Assembly: GCA_963829505.1 (NCBI GenBank)
Contig: CAWHIL010000002.1
Location: 558,001 to 622,000, forward strand
Length of the DNA: 64,000 nt
DNA from: Roseiarcus sp963829505
GTDB taxonomy: Bacteria; Pseudomonadota; Alphaproteobacteria; Rhizobiales; Beijerinckiaceae
Reading direction: 5' to 3'
A program made the translations under genes and the position numbers. Shown one piece after another: positions 43,887 through 52,618 of this stretch. The notes under the pieces were generated by a model that did not search any database, was not told where the DNA came from, and was given only the letters and a program-made list of their open reading frames with translations. The stretch's first letter is position 1. Every line of letters begins with the position of its first letter.

Positions 43887-44936
43887 TCAGCAGATGCGGG
43901 GAAGTTGCTCGCCGGCCAGCCAGTCGACGATCCGGCCTCCGCCGAAGGCGGTGCGCATCTCGACGAAGCGGTACTCGTCGTCGACCGCGACGCCGATGAT
44001 CGAGGCCCGCGCGCCGAGCGGGTGAGCCTTCATCGCGGCGAGACATCGGTCGGCCCAGTCGGGCGCGACGATCGCCACGAGCTTGCCCTCGTTGGCGACG
44101 TTGAGCGGGTCGAGGCCGAGGAATTCGCAGGCCGCAGCCACCTCCGGGCGCACCGGGATCGCATCCTCCTCGATCGTGAAGCCCACTCCCGACTGATGCG
44201 CGAGTTCGTTCAGGACGGCTGCGAGCCCGCCGCGGGTCGGATCGCGCATGACGCGCAGCCCGGGCCCGGCGGCCGCGACCATGGCGGCGACGAGTTCGTG
44301 CAGGGGCGCAGTGTCCGACTGGATCCCCGTCTCGAACGCCAGGTTCTCGCGCTTCGACATGACCGCGACGCCGTGATCCCCGATTGTTCCTGAGAGGATC
44401 ACGACGTCGCCGGGTCGCGCCGCGTCGCTCGACAGGATGAGGCCCGGCGGCGCAACGCCGACGGCCGCCGTCGAGACGAACACCTTGTCCGCCTTGCCGC
44501 GCTCCACGACCTTGGTGTCGCCGGCGACGATCGGAACACGGCAAGCGCGCGAGGCTCTGCCCATGCTGGCCGCGACGAGCGCGAGGTCCGCGAGCGGCAG
44601 GCCTTCCTCGATCACGAAGCTCGCCGTCAGATAGAGCGGCTTCGCCCCCGCCATGGCGATGTCGTTGATCGTCCCGTTGACCGCGAGGTCGCCGATGTCG
44701 CCGCCGGGAAAGAAGATGGGAGAGACCACATAGGCGTCGGTCGTCATCACCATCCGTCCCGCGGCGACGTCGAACGCCGCCTGGTCGTTGCCGGCGCGGA
44801 GCCACGGGTTGTCGAACGCCTCAAGGAAGACGTCCTCGATCAATTGCGCCATCGCGCGCCCGCCGGCGCCGTGCGACAGTTCGACCCGGCCCGCCTTGAG
44901 GTCGAGCTTTCGGCGGACGGGCTTTGTCAGGCTCAC
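43887..44936 (-). CDS. hypE: Hydrogenase maturation protein HypE
   Basis: 349 aa. HypE makes the cyanide ligand precursor by dehydrating a thiocarboxamide formed on its C-terminal cysteine. That PRIC end is present. Other marks: VELSHGAGGRAMAQLIEDVF, GAKPLYLTASFVIEEGLPL, VPIVAGDTKVVERGKAD, DVVILSGTIGDHGVAVMS and MRDPTRGGLAAVLNELA. GTG 44936 overlaps the hypD stop (GTGA). Last gene of the hyp operon. Confidence 0.96.
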   Translation of the reverse strand: MSLTKPVRRKLDLKAGRVELSHGAGGRAMAQLIEDVFLEAFDNPWLRAGNDQAAFDVAAGRMVMTTDAYVVSPIFFPGGDIGDLAVNGTINDIAMAGAKPLYLTASFVIEEGLPLADLALVAASMGRASRACRVPIVAGDTKVVERGKADKVFVSTAAVGVAPPGLILSSDAARPGDVVILSGTIGDHGVAVMSKRENLAFETGIQSDTAPLHELVAAMVAAAGPGLRVMRDPTRGGLAAVLNELAHQSGVGFTIEEDAIPVRPEVAAACEFLGLDPLNVANEGKLVAIVAPDWADRCLAAMKAHPLGARASIIGVAVDDEYRFVEMRTAFGGGRIVDWLAGEQLPRIC

Positions 44937-46087
44937 GCGATCTCCTTGGCCGCCCTTGCGTGCGCCTTCTCGCGGAAACGGCCGTAAGTCCAATGGGCGG
45001 CGCAGGCGCCCTCGGGTGAAACCATGCAGGAGCCCATCGGCGAATCCGGGGTGCAGACCGTGCCGAACAGCCGGCAATCGCGCGGCGCCTTCACCCCCCT
45101 GAGGATCGCGCCGCATTCGCAGGCGGGATTGTCGCGGGCGGGTCTCGCTTCGAGGCTGAAGCGACCCTCGGCGTCGAACAACTCGAAGCTGGCCCTCACC
45201 CTCAGCGCGCTTTTCGGCAGGAAGCCGAGGCCGCGCCACTCGAACGTCTCGCGCGTTTCGAACACGGCGGCCATCTCCGCCTGCGCCTTGAGATTGCCGG
45301 CGCGGGTGACCGCGCGGATGTACTCGTTCTCCACCTCCGCGCGACCGTCGTTGATCTGCCTCACGAGCATCAGGATCGCCTGCGCGACGTCGAGCGGCTC
45401 GAAGCCGGCGATCACGACCGGCTTCAAGAAGTCGCGCGCGAAAGGCTCATAAGGGGCCGTCCCGATCACGGTGCTGACGTGCGCCGGGCCTATGAAGCCC
45501 TCGATCATCACCGGCGCCTCGTCGCCGTCGCTCGCGCCTTCGAGGATGGCGCGCATGGCCGGCGGCGTCATGACGTGATTACAGAGAATCGAGAAGTTCG
45601 CGAGGCCCTTTCGCTCGGCGGCGCGCAGCGCGAGCGCGGTCGGCGGCGTGGTCGTCTCGAAGCCGATCGCAAAGAACACGACCTCGCGCTCGGGCTCCGA
45701 TTCGGCGATGCGCAACGCGTCGAGCGTCGAATAGACCATGCGGATATCGGCGCCCTCCGCCTTCGCCTTGATGAGGCTCGAGCCGTGCGAGCCCGGCACG
45801 CGCATGAGGTCGCCATAGGCGAGAAGCGTGACTTCGGGGAGCCGGGCGCAGGCGATCGCCATGTCGAGCCGCGCCATCGGCAGGACGCAGACCGGGCAGC
45901 CCGGCCCATGGATCAGGCGGACGTTCGGCGGCAGCAGATCCTCGAGGCCGTAGCGCGAGATGGCGTGTGTGTGTCCGCCGCAGAACTCCATGAGCCGGTA
46001 CGTCCTGTCGGCGCGCGCCTCACGCGCGATTCCCGCGGCGATCGCTTTCGCGAGCGCGCCGTCGCGATATTCGTCGATGTATTTCAT
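44933..46087 (-). CDS. hypD: Hydrogenase maturation protein HypD
   Basis: 384 aa Fe-S scaffold on which the Fe(CN)2CO unit is built, together with HypC. Signature cysteines: LMEFCGGHTHAISRYGL, LIHGPGCPVCVLPM, and C-terminal NPACECGAILRG and DCRLFGTVCTPDSPMGSCMV with the [4Fe-4S] ligands. FAIGFETTTPPTALAL is the conserved middle block. ATG 46087 is 12 bases after hypC with GGAGG upstream. Confidence 0.97.
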   Translation of the reverse strand: MKYIDEYRDGALAKAIAAGIAREARADRTYRLMEFCGGHTHAISRYGLEDLLPPNVRLIHGPGCPVCVLPMARLDMAIACARLPEVTLLAYGDLMRVPGSHGSSLIKAKAEGADIRMVYSTLDALRIAESEPEREVVFFAIGFETTTPPTALALRAAERKGLANFSILCNHVMTPPAMRAILEGASDGDEAPVMIEGFIGPAHVSTVIGTAPYEPFARDFLKPVVIAGFEPLDVAQAILMLVRQINDGRAEVENEYIRAVTRAGNLKAQAEMAAVFETRETFEWRGLGFLPKSALRVRASFELFDAEGRFSLEARPARDNPACECGAILRGVKAPRDCRLFGTVCTPDSPMGSCMVSPEGACAAHWTYGRFREKAHARAAKEIA

Positions 46088-46099
46088 CGGCGGCCTCCT

Positions 46100-46321
46100 T
46101 CAGGCCTCGACGCCGGCGGCCTTGAGCAGCTCGATCGTCTTCTGCGCTTCCTCAGGGTCGATTCTGGCCAGCGCGTAGCCGACGTGCAGCACGACGTAGT
46201 CGCCGACCTTTACATCCTCGACGAGCGCGGTCGAGACGACCTTGATCACGCCGTCGAGACTGACCTTCGCCATGTCGCCATCCAGGATTTCGCGCACTTC
46301 AACGGGAATCGCGAGGCACAT
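46100..46321 (-). CDS. hypC: Hydrogenase maturation chaperone HypC
   Basis: 73 aa. Starts with the invariant MCLAIPVEVREI, in which Cys2 is needed to bind HypD and the hydrogenase large subunit. The small OB-fold continues with DMAKVSLDGVIKVVST and VGDYVVLHVGYALARID. The longer open frame adds 17 unrelated residues; ATG 46321 has AAGGAG six bases upstream. It overlaps the 3' end of hypF by 23 bases. Confidence 0.96.
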   Translation of the reverse strand: MCLAIPVEVREILDGDMAKVSLDGVIKVVSTALVEDVKVGDYVVLHVGYALARIDPEEAQKTIELLKAAGVEA

Positions 46322-48602
46322 CCGTTGCTCCTTCGAGAGAGGTTGCGCGCTCCGCCAGCACCGCGAGCGCAAAGGCCGCCTGTCCGAACGACACGCCGCC
46401 GTCGTTCACCGGAACTTGGCGCGGCAGGGCCGGCTCGAGTTCCGCCGCGCGCAAGGCGGCGACGAGCCCTTCGGCCAGCACGCGGTTCACGAGGCAGCCG
46501 CCGCCGAGCGCGACGCGCCGCACATCCCGCGCCGCCGCCGCGGCGGCGATCCATTCCGCGAGGCCCGCGATCAGCGTCCCATGGAAGGCTTCGGCGTTGT
46601 CGCGCCCAGCGAGCCTGTCGTCCAGCATCGACCGAAAGGCCGGAGCAAAATCGAGCCGCCCATCGACGATTGCGAAGCCGCCCGGGAGGGCGCGCGGGGT
46701 CTGGACGAGCGCCTCGAACTCCATCGCCGCCTGTCCCTCGTAGTGCTGCACAAGGCGCACGCCGGAAAGCGCAGCGGCGGCGTCGAACAGGCGCCCAAGG
46801 CTCGTGGTCTTCTGCAGGCGCGCGCCGCTTGCGAGAAGTCCGGCGAGGCGCTCTGCTCCGGGCGCGCCGGGCATGAGCCTTCCCGCCTCGGCGAGCCGGC
46901 CGAGCCGTTCGAGCATCGCGACCCCCATCCGCCAGGGGTCGCGCGCCGCCCGGTCGCCGCCGGGCAGGGCGAGAGGCTCGAGCGAGCCGATACGCTCCCA
47001 GCTCGCGCCGTCCAGATGAATGAGCTCGCCGCCCCAGGCGCCCCCGTCCGCCCCATGCCCGTGGCCATCAAGCGCCACGCCGATGAGCGGGCCGTCCCAG
47101 CCGCGCTCGGCCGCGACCGCCGCCACATGCGCGAGATGGTGCTGAATCCGGATCAGCGGCAGCCCGGACGCCTCGGCCGAGCGGGTCGAGGCGAAATCCG
47201 GATGAAGGTCGCAAGCGGCGCATTGCGGCTTGACCTCGAGGATCGACGTCAGATGGCGGATCGTCTCGGCGCGAAAGCGGAGCGTCTCGCGGTCGTCGAG
47301 ATCGCCGAGATGCTGCGAGACGAAGGCCTCGCGCCCGCGCGTGATCGTGACCGTGTTCTTGAGATCGGCGCCGGCCGCGATCACGCTCGGACCCTCGCGG
47401 CCGAGATCGATCGGCTCGGGGACGAAGCCGCGCGCCCGCCTCAGATAGACCGGCGCGCCGTCGACGATGCGCGTGACGGAATCGTCGGCCCTGACCACGA
47501 TCTCGCGCCCGTGCGTCACGATGACATCGGCGACGCCTTTCAGCCGCAGCCTTGCGTCGTCGTCGGAGGCGATGAGCGGCGCCCCGGCGAGGTTGGCGCT
47601 GGTTGCGACGAGCGCCAGATCGTTCGGCGCGTCGCGCCACGTGGCGAAGTTCGGGCGCCCTGCGAGCGCGTGCAGCACGAGCCAGTGCAGCGGCGTGTAA
47701 GCGAGCATGAGGCCGATGTCGCGAAGGTTCGCCGCGACGCCCGGCGCAAGCATCCCGCGGCCTGGGGCCAGCACGATCGGGCGCGCCCGATCGGCGAGAG
47801 CCGCGCGCTCCCCGGCGCCGATGAAGGCGAGACGCTCCGCGCTCGCCAAATTTGCGACCATCACGGCGAACGGCTTTTCGTCCCGCCCCTTGCGCCGCCT
47901 GAGGGTCTCGACCGCGGCCTCGTTGCGCGCGTCGCACAGGAGATGAAAACCTCCGAGCCCCTTCAGCGCCACGGTCTTGCCTTGGCTCAGCGCCGCCGCT
48001 GCGTCGTCGACGGCCACGTCGAGGTTCGGCCCGCACCGCGGGCAGGCGATCGGCTCGGCATGAAACCGGCGGTTGGCGGGATCGGCGTAGTCGCGCGCGC
48101 ATTCGGCGCACATGCGGTACGGCGCCATCGAGGTCTGAGCCCGATCGTAGGGGAGCGCCCGCGTCAGCGTAAAGCGCGGCCCACAATGCGTGCAGGTGAT
48201 CAAGGGATAGCCGAAGAACCGGCTCGCCGGATCGAACAATTCGTCAAGGCAATCCTCGCAGATCGCAGCGTCCGCGCCGATGCGGGTCGCGGTCCTGCCG
48301 CCCTCGCTCGCTTGAATCGAAAATCCTTCGGCGCCCGTCGGCTCGATCGCGTCGACCTCGATCGAATCGATCCGGGCGAGGGGCGGCGGCGCGCCTTCAA
48401 GGACCGTCAGGAACGCCCGCGCGCGCGGTCCCTCGATCTCGATGAGAACGCCTTCGGTGTCGTTCAGCACGAAACCCGAGAGCGCAAGCCTGGAGGCGAG
48501 GCCGTAGGCGAAGGGCCGGAACCCGACGCCCTGCACGGCGCCGCGGACCCTCACCCGCAGACGTCGGCCGTGCTCGGCGAAAGCGGGCGCGGCGGCCGCC
48601 AT
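46299..48602 (-). CDS. hypF: Carbamoyltransferase HypF
   Basis: 767 aa enzyme that makes thiocarboxamide on HypE from carbamoyl phosphate. Domains in order: acylphosphatase (VRGAVQGVGFRPFAYGLA, near residue 20), paired zinc fingers (ICEDCLDELF, LITCTHCGPRF, MCAECARDY, IACPRCGP), YrdC-like (GLGGFHLLCDA, KPFAVMVANL) and a Kae1-like domain (RIQHHLAHVAAVAAERGW, GVALDGHGHGADGGAWGGEL, ALGGGCLVNRVLAEGL). ATG 48602 sits 10 bases after GGGAG, five bases past the hypB stop. Confidence 0.96.
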   Translation of the reverse strand: MAAAAPAFAEHGRRLRVRVRGAVQGVGFRPFAYGLASRLALSGFVLNDTEGVLIEIEGPRARAFLTVLEGAPPPLARIDSIEVDAIEPTGAEGFSIQASEGGRTATRIGADAAICEDCLDELFDPASRFFGYPLITCTHCGPRFTLTRALPYDRAQTSMAPYRMCAECARDYADPANRRFHAEPIACPRCGPNLDVAVDDAAAALSQGKTVALKGLGGFHLLCDARNEAAVETLRRRKGRDEKPFAVMVANLASAERLAFIGAGERAALADRARPIVLAPGRGMLAPGVAANLRDIGLMLAYTPLHWLVLHALAGRPNFATWRDAPNDLALVATSANLAGAPLIASDDDARLRLKGVADVIVTHGREIVVRADDSVTRIVDGAPVYLRRARGFVPEPIDLGREGPSVIAAGADLKNTVTITRGREAFVSQHLGDLDDRETLRFRAETIRHLTSILEVKPQCAACDLHPDFASTRSAEASGLPLIRIQHHLAHVAAVAAERGWDGPLIGVALDGHGHGADGGAWGGELIHLDGASWERIGSLEPLALPGGDRAARDPWRMGVAMLERLGRLAEAGRLMPGAPGAERLAGLLASGARLQKTTSLGRLFDAAAALSGVRLVQHYEGQAAMEFEALVQTPRALPGGFAIVDGRLDFAPAFRSMLDDRLAGRDNAEAFHGTLIAGLAEWIAAAAAARDVRRVALGGGCLVNRVLAEGLVAALRAAELEPALPRQVPVNDGGVSFGQAAFALAVLAERATSLEGATDVPRDSR

Positions 48603-48607
48603 GGGGT

Positions 48608-49462
48608 TCAGGCTCCCAACGCCGCCGCATAGTGGCGGACAGCGTTGGCCTCGATCCAGGCGACGAAGGCCGCGACCCCCTCCCCGGTCCGCGCCGAGAC
48701 AGTCAGGGTCTGCAGGTCGGGGTTGATCCGCAGCGCGTTCGCGAGACAGAGGCCGACGTCGAAATCGAGATGCGGCAGGAGGTCGGACTTGTTGAGCAGC
48801 ATCAGGTCGGCGGTCGCGAACATATCCGGATATTTCAGCGGCTTGTCCTCGCCCTCGGCGACCGAGAGGACGACGACGCGGCGCGCTTCGCCAAGGTCGA
48901 ACGCGGCGGGGCAAACGAGATTGCCGACGTTCTCGATGAACAGCGCCGAGCCTCGCTCCGGCCTGAGGGTCGCCAGCGCATGACCGACCATGTGGGCGTC
49001 GAGGTGGCAGCCTTTGCCGGTGTTGATCTGGACCGCAGGGGCCCCCGTCGCCCGGATGCGATCGGCGTCGTTTGAGGTTTGCTGGTCGCCCTCGATCACC
49101 GCGACCGGCAGCCGTCCCTTGAGCGCCTCGATCGTCTTGACGAGAAGGCTCGTCTTGCCCGAGCCGGGGCTCGAGACGACGTTCATGGCGAAGAGCCGAA
49201 GGCCCGTGAAGGCGCGCCGGTTCTCGCCGGCGAACGCGTCGTTCTTCGACAGGATGTCGCGCTCGATCCTGATGAGACGCTCGGTGCCCGCGCCGCCGTC
49301 GTGACGATGGTCGGGGCCAGGCCCAGGGCCGACATGCGCATGGAGATGCGGGCCGGCGCCATCGCCGTGATCGTGCGCAAGGGTCCCCGTCTGCGCGCCG
49401 ACGCCGGCCGCCGGCTTCTCCACCGCGACCTCGGCCTCACCGCAACCGCAAACGCCGCACAT
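48608..49462 (-). CDS. hypB: Hydrogenase nickel-insertion GTPase HypB
   Basis: 284 aa. N-terminal metal motif CGVCGCG right after the start, followed by a histidine-rich stretch (HDHGDGAGPHLHAHVG, DHRHDG; residues ~29-55) that stores nickel. GTPase domain: MNVVSSPGSGKTSLLVKTI (P-loop), EGDQQTSNDADRI, QINTGKGCHLDAHMV with the Cys-His metal site, FIENVGNLVCPAAFDLGE and LLNKSDLLPH. First gene of hypBFCDE. hypA, its usual partner, is not present in the window. Confidence 0.96.
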   Translation of the reverse strand: MCGVCGCGEAEVAVEKPAAGVGAQTGTLAHDHGDGAGPHLHAHVGPGPGPDHRHDGGAGTERLIRIERDILSKNDAFAGENRRAFTGLRLFAMNVVSSPGSGKTSLLVKTIEALKGRLPVAVIEGDQQTSNDADRIRATGAPAVQINTGKGCHLDAHMVGHALATLRPERGSALFIENVGNLVCPAAFDLGEARRVVVLSVAEGEDKPLKYPDMFATADLMLLNKSDLLPHLDFDVGLCLANALRINPDLQTLTVSARTGEGVAAFVAWIEANAVRHYAAALGA

Positions 49463-49683
49463 CGGGCGATCTCCCTGCCGCCGCCTGCCGGCTTAAGCGC
49501 CGCCGGCGGGCCATCCGGAAGTGCGGCGATGATACCCCCGAGAGCGGCCCGTTTCCACCTCCCGACACGGACGCGGGCCCGCGTCCCATCGCCTCACTTC
49601 GAGGCGGATTGCGGGCCGCGGCGGGCGCCGACGCGCCTCGTCGCGTCAAAACCGAAGGCGCCTCGCGGGGGGAGCCGGAAAGC

Positions 49684-51078
49684 TCAGCTCGCGGGCAAGA
49701 GCCCCTGGCGCCGGCCGGGCAGCCGACCGCGGCTTTTCGACGCCTCGAAGACCCCGAGCAGCGGCGCCGACGTCGCGACGCGGAAGTCCGCCGGCGCGCG
49801 GACCCGCCGATCGGTCGCCTCGGCCATGAGGGCGAGGATGGTGCCGAGGGCGAGCCCGCCGAAGGCCGCCGCCGGCCAGACGAGCGTCGGCTTCGGAAAG
49901 GCGGGAGCAATCGGCGGCACCGCCTTGTCGAGCGGCGAGATATCGACGAACGTCAGCTTGCTCTGCAGCTTCGCCTGGGCCGCAACGCGCTCGCGCGCGT
50001 TGAGCTCTTCGAGCTTGAACACCACGTCGCGCTGAAGATCGGCGAGGCGATCGCGCTGCGCCTGCGCGCCGATCAGCGTCTTCTGCGCCTGCGTCTGCGC
50101 GTCCTCGAGCGCGACAATCGCCTTCTTCGTCGCCTCGATCCGCTCCTTGAGACGCTCCTTGGCCTTGTCGACGGCGTCCGACAGTTGCTTGCGCATGGTC
50201 GTAACGTTCGTCGCCGCGGCGACCATCCTCGGGTTGTTCGAGCCGAGCGAGTTCTTGGCGGTCTCGATCTCGCCCAGCGAGGAGGCGATGCGCTCCTTCA
50301 GGGAATTGATGATCTGCAGATCCGGGTCAGACGGATCGTTGGTCAGATCGGTCGAGCCGGAGTCGAGGCGGCTCTGAAGCGCAAGCAGAACCTCGCGGTT
50401 GCTGTTCAGGTCGGCGGTGACGGCGCCGAGCGCCGAACCTTCGGTATCGGCTCCCGAATTGGGGGAGATGACGTTCATCTTCGCCTGATACTGCTCGAGC
50501 GCGATCCGCGCGCTTTGGAGATCCTTGCGATAATTGTCGAGCTGCGGCTCGAACCAGCGCGCGGTCTGATCGCCGGACGCCGCTTTCATGGCGATTGCGG
50601 CGTCGATGGTGGCGGCCAGGAAGGTATTGGCGAGAAGGGCGGCCTGGTTGGGGTCGCCAGACTTGTACTTGATCTCAAGAACGTTCGTTCCGTTCATGAA
50701 GCCCGGCACGACGTTGCCGACGATCGAAGCAGCCTGCCATTCGTCGATGTTTTCGCGGCCGAAGGACTTGGAGTTGCGAAACTCTTCCTGCGTCGTGGCG
50801 TTCGCCGTCAGATTCAAGCGTTTGACGACGTCCGTGGCGACGCGCTGGCTCTGCACCAGCGCCATCAGCGTCCCCTGCATCATCCCGATCGCCGGCGCGG
50901 CTCCCCCGCCCTCCAGGGGATTGACGTTGCCGGGATCGATGCTCGCCGTCGCGGAGGCGTCGTAGCGGCCGGGAACGAGCTTCAGGATCGCGCCTGCAAC
51001 CGCAAGCGAGCATATGAGCGTCAGCGCGATGATCCAGGAGCGGCGCAACAGGATGTACAAGACTTGGCCGATGGACAA
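49684..51078 (-). CDS. Wzz-type polysaccharide chain-length determinant
   Basis: 464 aa. N-terminal membrane helix (IIALTLICSLAVAGAILKL, ~15-35), a large periplasmic domain with long coiled coils (residues ~190-380: RIALEQYQAKMN, KQLSDAVDKAKERLKERIEA), then a Pro-rich PPIAPAFPKPTLVWP and the second helix AAAFGGLALGTILALMAEAT. This is the polysaccharide co-polymerase layout, closest to EpsF-like exopolysaccharide proteins; there is no kinase domain. Start is TTG 51078 with AAAGGAG seven bases upstream. It stands between hypB and tmRNA, with no glycosyltransferases nearby. Confidence 0.83.
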   Translation of the reverse strand: MSIGQVLYILLRRSWIIALTLICSLAVAGAILKLVPGRYDASATASIDPGNVNPLEGGGAAPAIGMMQGTLMALVQSQRVATDVVKRLNLTANATTQEEFRNSKSFGRENIDEWQAASIVGNVVPGFMNGTNVLEIKYKSGDPNQAALLANTFLAATIDAAIAMKAASGDQTARWFEPQLDNYRKDLQSARIALEQYQAKMNVISPNSGADTEGSALGAVTADLNSNREVLLALQSRLDSGSTDLTNDPSDPDLQIINSLKERIASSLGEIETAKNSLGSNNPRMVAAATNVTTMRKQLSDAVDKAKERLKERIEATKKAIVALEDAQTQAQKTLIGAQAQRDRLADLQRDVVFKLEELNARERVAAQAKLQSKLTFVDISPLDKAVPPIAPAFPKPTLVWPAAAFGGLALGTILALMAEATDRRVRAPADFRVATSAPLLGVFEASKSRGRLPGRRQGLLPAS

Positions 51079-51410
51079 GGGCCTACTCCTTTAATCGTTC
51101 CAGCCGAGACCGATTCACGCGTTCCAGTCAAGACCAACCCGGGAGGGGCGCCTATGTTTGCGGCGGAAACGTCATCTTTGGTCCCCGCGGCAAGCCCCGC
51201 AGCGTGTTCGAGGGCAGCGGCTTTCCCGCGCCTGCCTGTCCCCTAGATTCCCCCTACGGGACCGGCGCCTGCAGATTGCAACCGCCCAGATATACACGAG
51301 ACGAAGTCGCCGATCCACTGCATTCGCTATTGAATGCTGAATTTTGGCCCTGGCTCCGCGGAGACAAATCTCCTCTTTGCAGCGCGCGCCGGCGCCCCTA
51401 TATTGTCAGG
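51079..51410. other. Intergenic region wzz-like/tmRNA
   Basis: About 330 bases without a gene. It includes the divergent promoters. The segment 51097-51136 has an imperfect direct repeat (CGTTCCAGCCGAGACC / CGTTCCAGTCAAGACC, spacing about 20 bases). From about 51330 the sequence becomes more AT-rich and ends in CCTATATTG, a plausible -10 element for tmRNA. Confidence 0.4.
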
Positions 51411-51735
51411 GCGAGCCGCGAGGCCCGCTATGGCGATAAACGACGTCGAAATAAGTCTTTCGGACCCGGGGGCGGTACCCGGCGCCTCCACCCAAGCCCG
51501 CGAGGCTTCCCAGACGCGGGCTTCGGCGGGGGCGAAATAGGTTCGACGGGGGACCCAAAGGACGCTCTTTTGCCCGGCATGATACCACCGTTATCGGGTC
51601 AAACTTATAGTTGCCAACGACAACTATGCTCCGGTGGCCCTCGCCGCGTAATGCGGCGCTGGTACTGGAATTCAAGCCCTGAGGGTTAGCCCCTTCAGGC
51701 GGGGTCCGGAGGCGCCTGGCAACAGAAGCCTCCAC
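51411..51735 (+). ncRNA. ssrA: Permuted two-piece tmRNA
   Basis: Alphaproteobacterial circularly permuted tmRNA that rescues stalled ribosomes. The acceptor piece comes first and ends CCCGG-GGGCGGT-ACCCGG (T arm) then CGCCTCC. A spacer hairpin AAGCCCGCG/CGCGGGCTT (51494-51502, 51515-51523) links it to the coding piece, which starts GGGGGCG at 51528, pairing with CGCCTCC over seven positions with one G-U, followed by AAATAGGTTCGACGGGG. The tag frame 51613-51651 encodes ANDNYAPVALAA and stop. CCA is not exactly encoded (CCC). The outer ends are estimates. Confidence 0.93.
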
Positions 51736-51865
51736 TTCCTTTTTGACGGTCTTCATCTTTGGCGAAGTGGGCGGTTCGCCCGAGGCAGGCGTGCTTTCTT
51801 CTCCGGCGGTGGTTTGCAACCGCAGGAACCCTCGGAGTAGTCTGGCTGGAATAGGGCGCCTGGCG

Positions 51866-52405
51866 ATGTCGACCGACCTCATCCGCTACGATCTTCTCGT
51901 CCAGGACGCGCTGCGCTCCGTGGTTCGCCGCGTTCTTGCCGACACCGCGCGGACCGGGCTGCCGGGCGACCACCACTTCAACATCGCCTTCAAGACCCAG
52001 GCGCCCGGGGTCGTCGCGCCGCCCACCCTCAAGGCCCGATTCCCGGACGAGATGTCGATCATCCTGCAGCATGAGTTCTGGGACCTCGTGGTGACCCAGG
52101 AGGCGTTCGAGGTCAGCCTCAACTTTTCGCGCAAACCCGAACGGTTGACGGTGCCGTTCGACGCCATCACCGGGTTCACCGATCCTTCCGTGCCCTTCGG
52201 CTTCAAGCTCGAGCCGCGCGTCGCGCCCGACGCGCCGGAGGTTCAGGCGCCGTCCGCGCCCGAAATCCGTCCGAAGACGGCGGCGACGCCCGCGCGCTCG
52301 AAGGCCGCCGAGACCGCCAGGACGCCCGCCGCGGCGCCGGAAACGGAGCCAGACGCGGAAGGGGCCGCCAAGGTCGTGTCGATCGACGCGTTCCGCAAAA
52401 AGTAA
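51866..52405 (+). CDS. sspB: ClpXP adaptor SspB
   Basis: 179 aa. SspB binds tmRNA-tagged proteins and delivers them to ClpXP. The folded domain covers about residues 1-120 (IRYDLLVQDALRSVVRRVLA, HHFNIAFKTQAPGVVAP, MSIILQHEFWDLVV, FDAITGFTDPSVPFGFKL). A disordered Ala/Pro/Glu linker follows, ending in KVVSIDAFRKK, the ClpX-binding tail of alpha-type SspB. ATG 51866 begins the homology; an upstream extension would read through tmRNA flanking sequence. tmRNA lies only ~130 bases upstream on the same strand. Confidence 0.93.
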   Translation: MSTDLIRYDLLVQDALRSVVRRVLADTARTGLPGDHHFNIAFKTQAPGVVAPPTLKARFPDEMSIILQHEFWDLVVTQEAFEVSLNFSRKPERLTVPFDAITGFTDPSVPFGFKLEPRVAPDAPEVQAPSAPEIRPKTAATPARSKAAETARTPAAAPETEPDAEGAAKVVSIDAFRKK

Positions 52406-52429
52406 CGCTGACGAACGGAGGCGGCGGAC

Positions 52430-52618
52430 ATGGCCGAACTCGTGAATCTCCGCCTCGCCCGCAAGCGCCGCGAGCGGGAGAAGAAGGAGGCTGCGGCGGC
52501 CGACAACCGCATCGCGTCCGGGACGCCGAAGGCCGCGCGGCGGAAGGCGCAGGCGGAACGCGACCTTGCCGACGCCCGGCTCGATTCGCATCGGCTCGAG
52601 CCTCCGCATGACGAATGA
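52430..52618 (+). CDS. DUF4169 family protein
   Basis: 62 aa, almost entirely charged: AELVNLRLARKRREREKKEA then DNRIASGTPKAARRKAQAER. This is the DUF4169 pattern, a short helical protein found next to sspB and a ribbon-helix-helix gene in many alphaproteobacteria. It overlaps the next gene by 11 bases. ATG follows GGAGGCGGCGGAC, a strong site. The function is unknown; a nucleic-acid or protein-binding helix is possible. Confidence 0.82.
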   Translation: MAELVNLRLARKRREREKKEAAAADNRIASGTPKAARRKAQAERDLADARLDSHRLEPPHDE

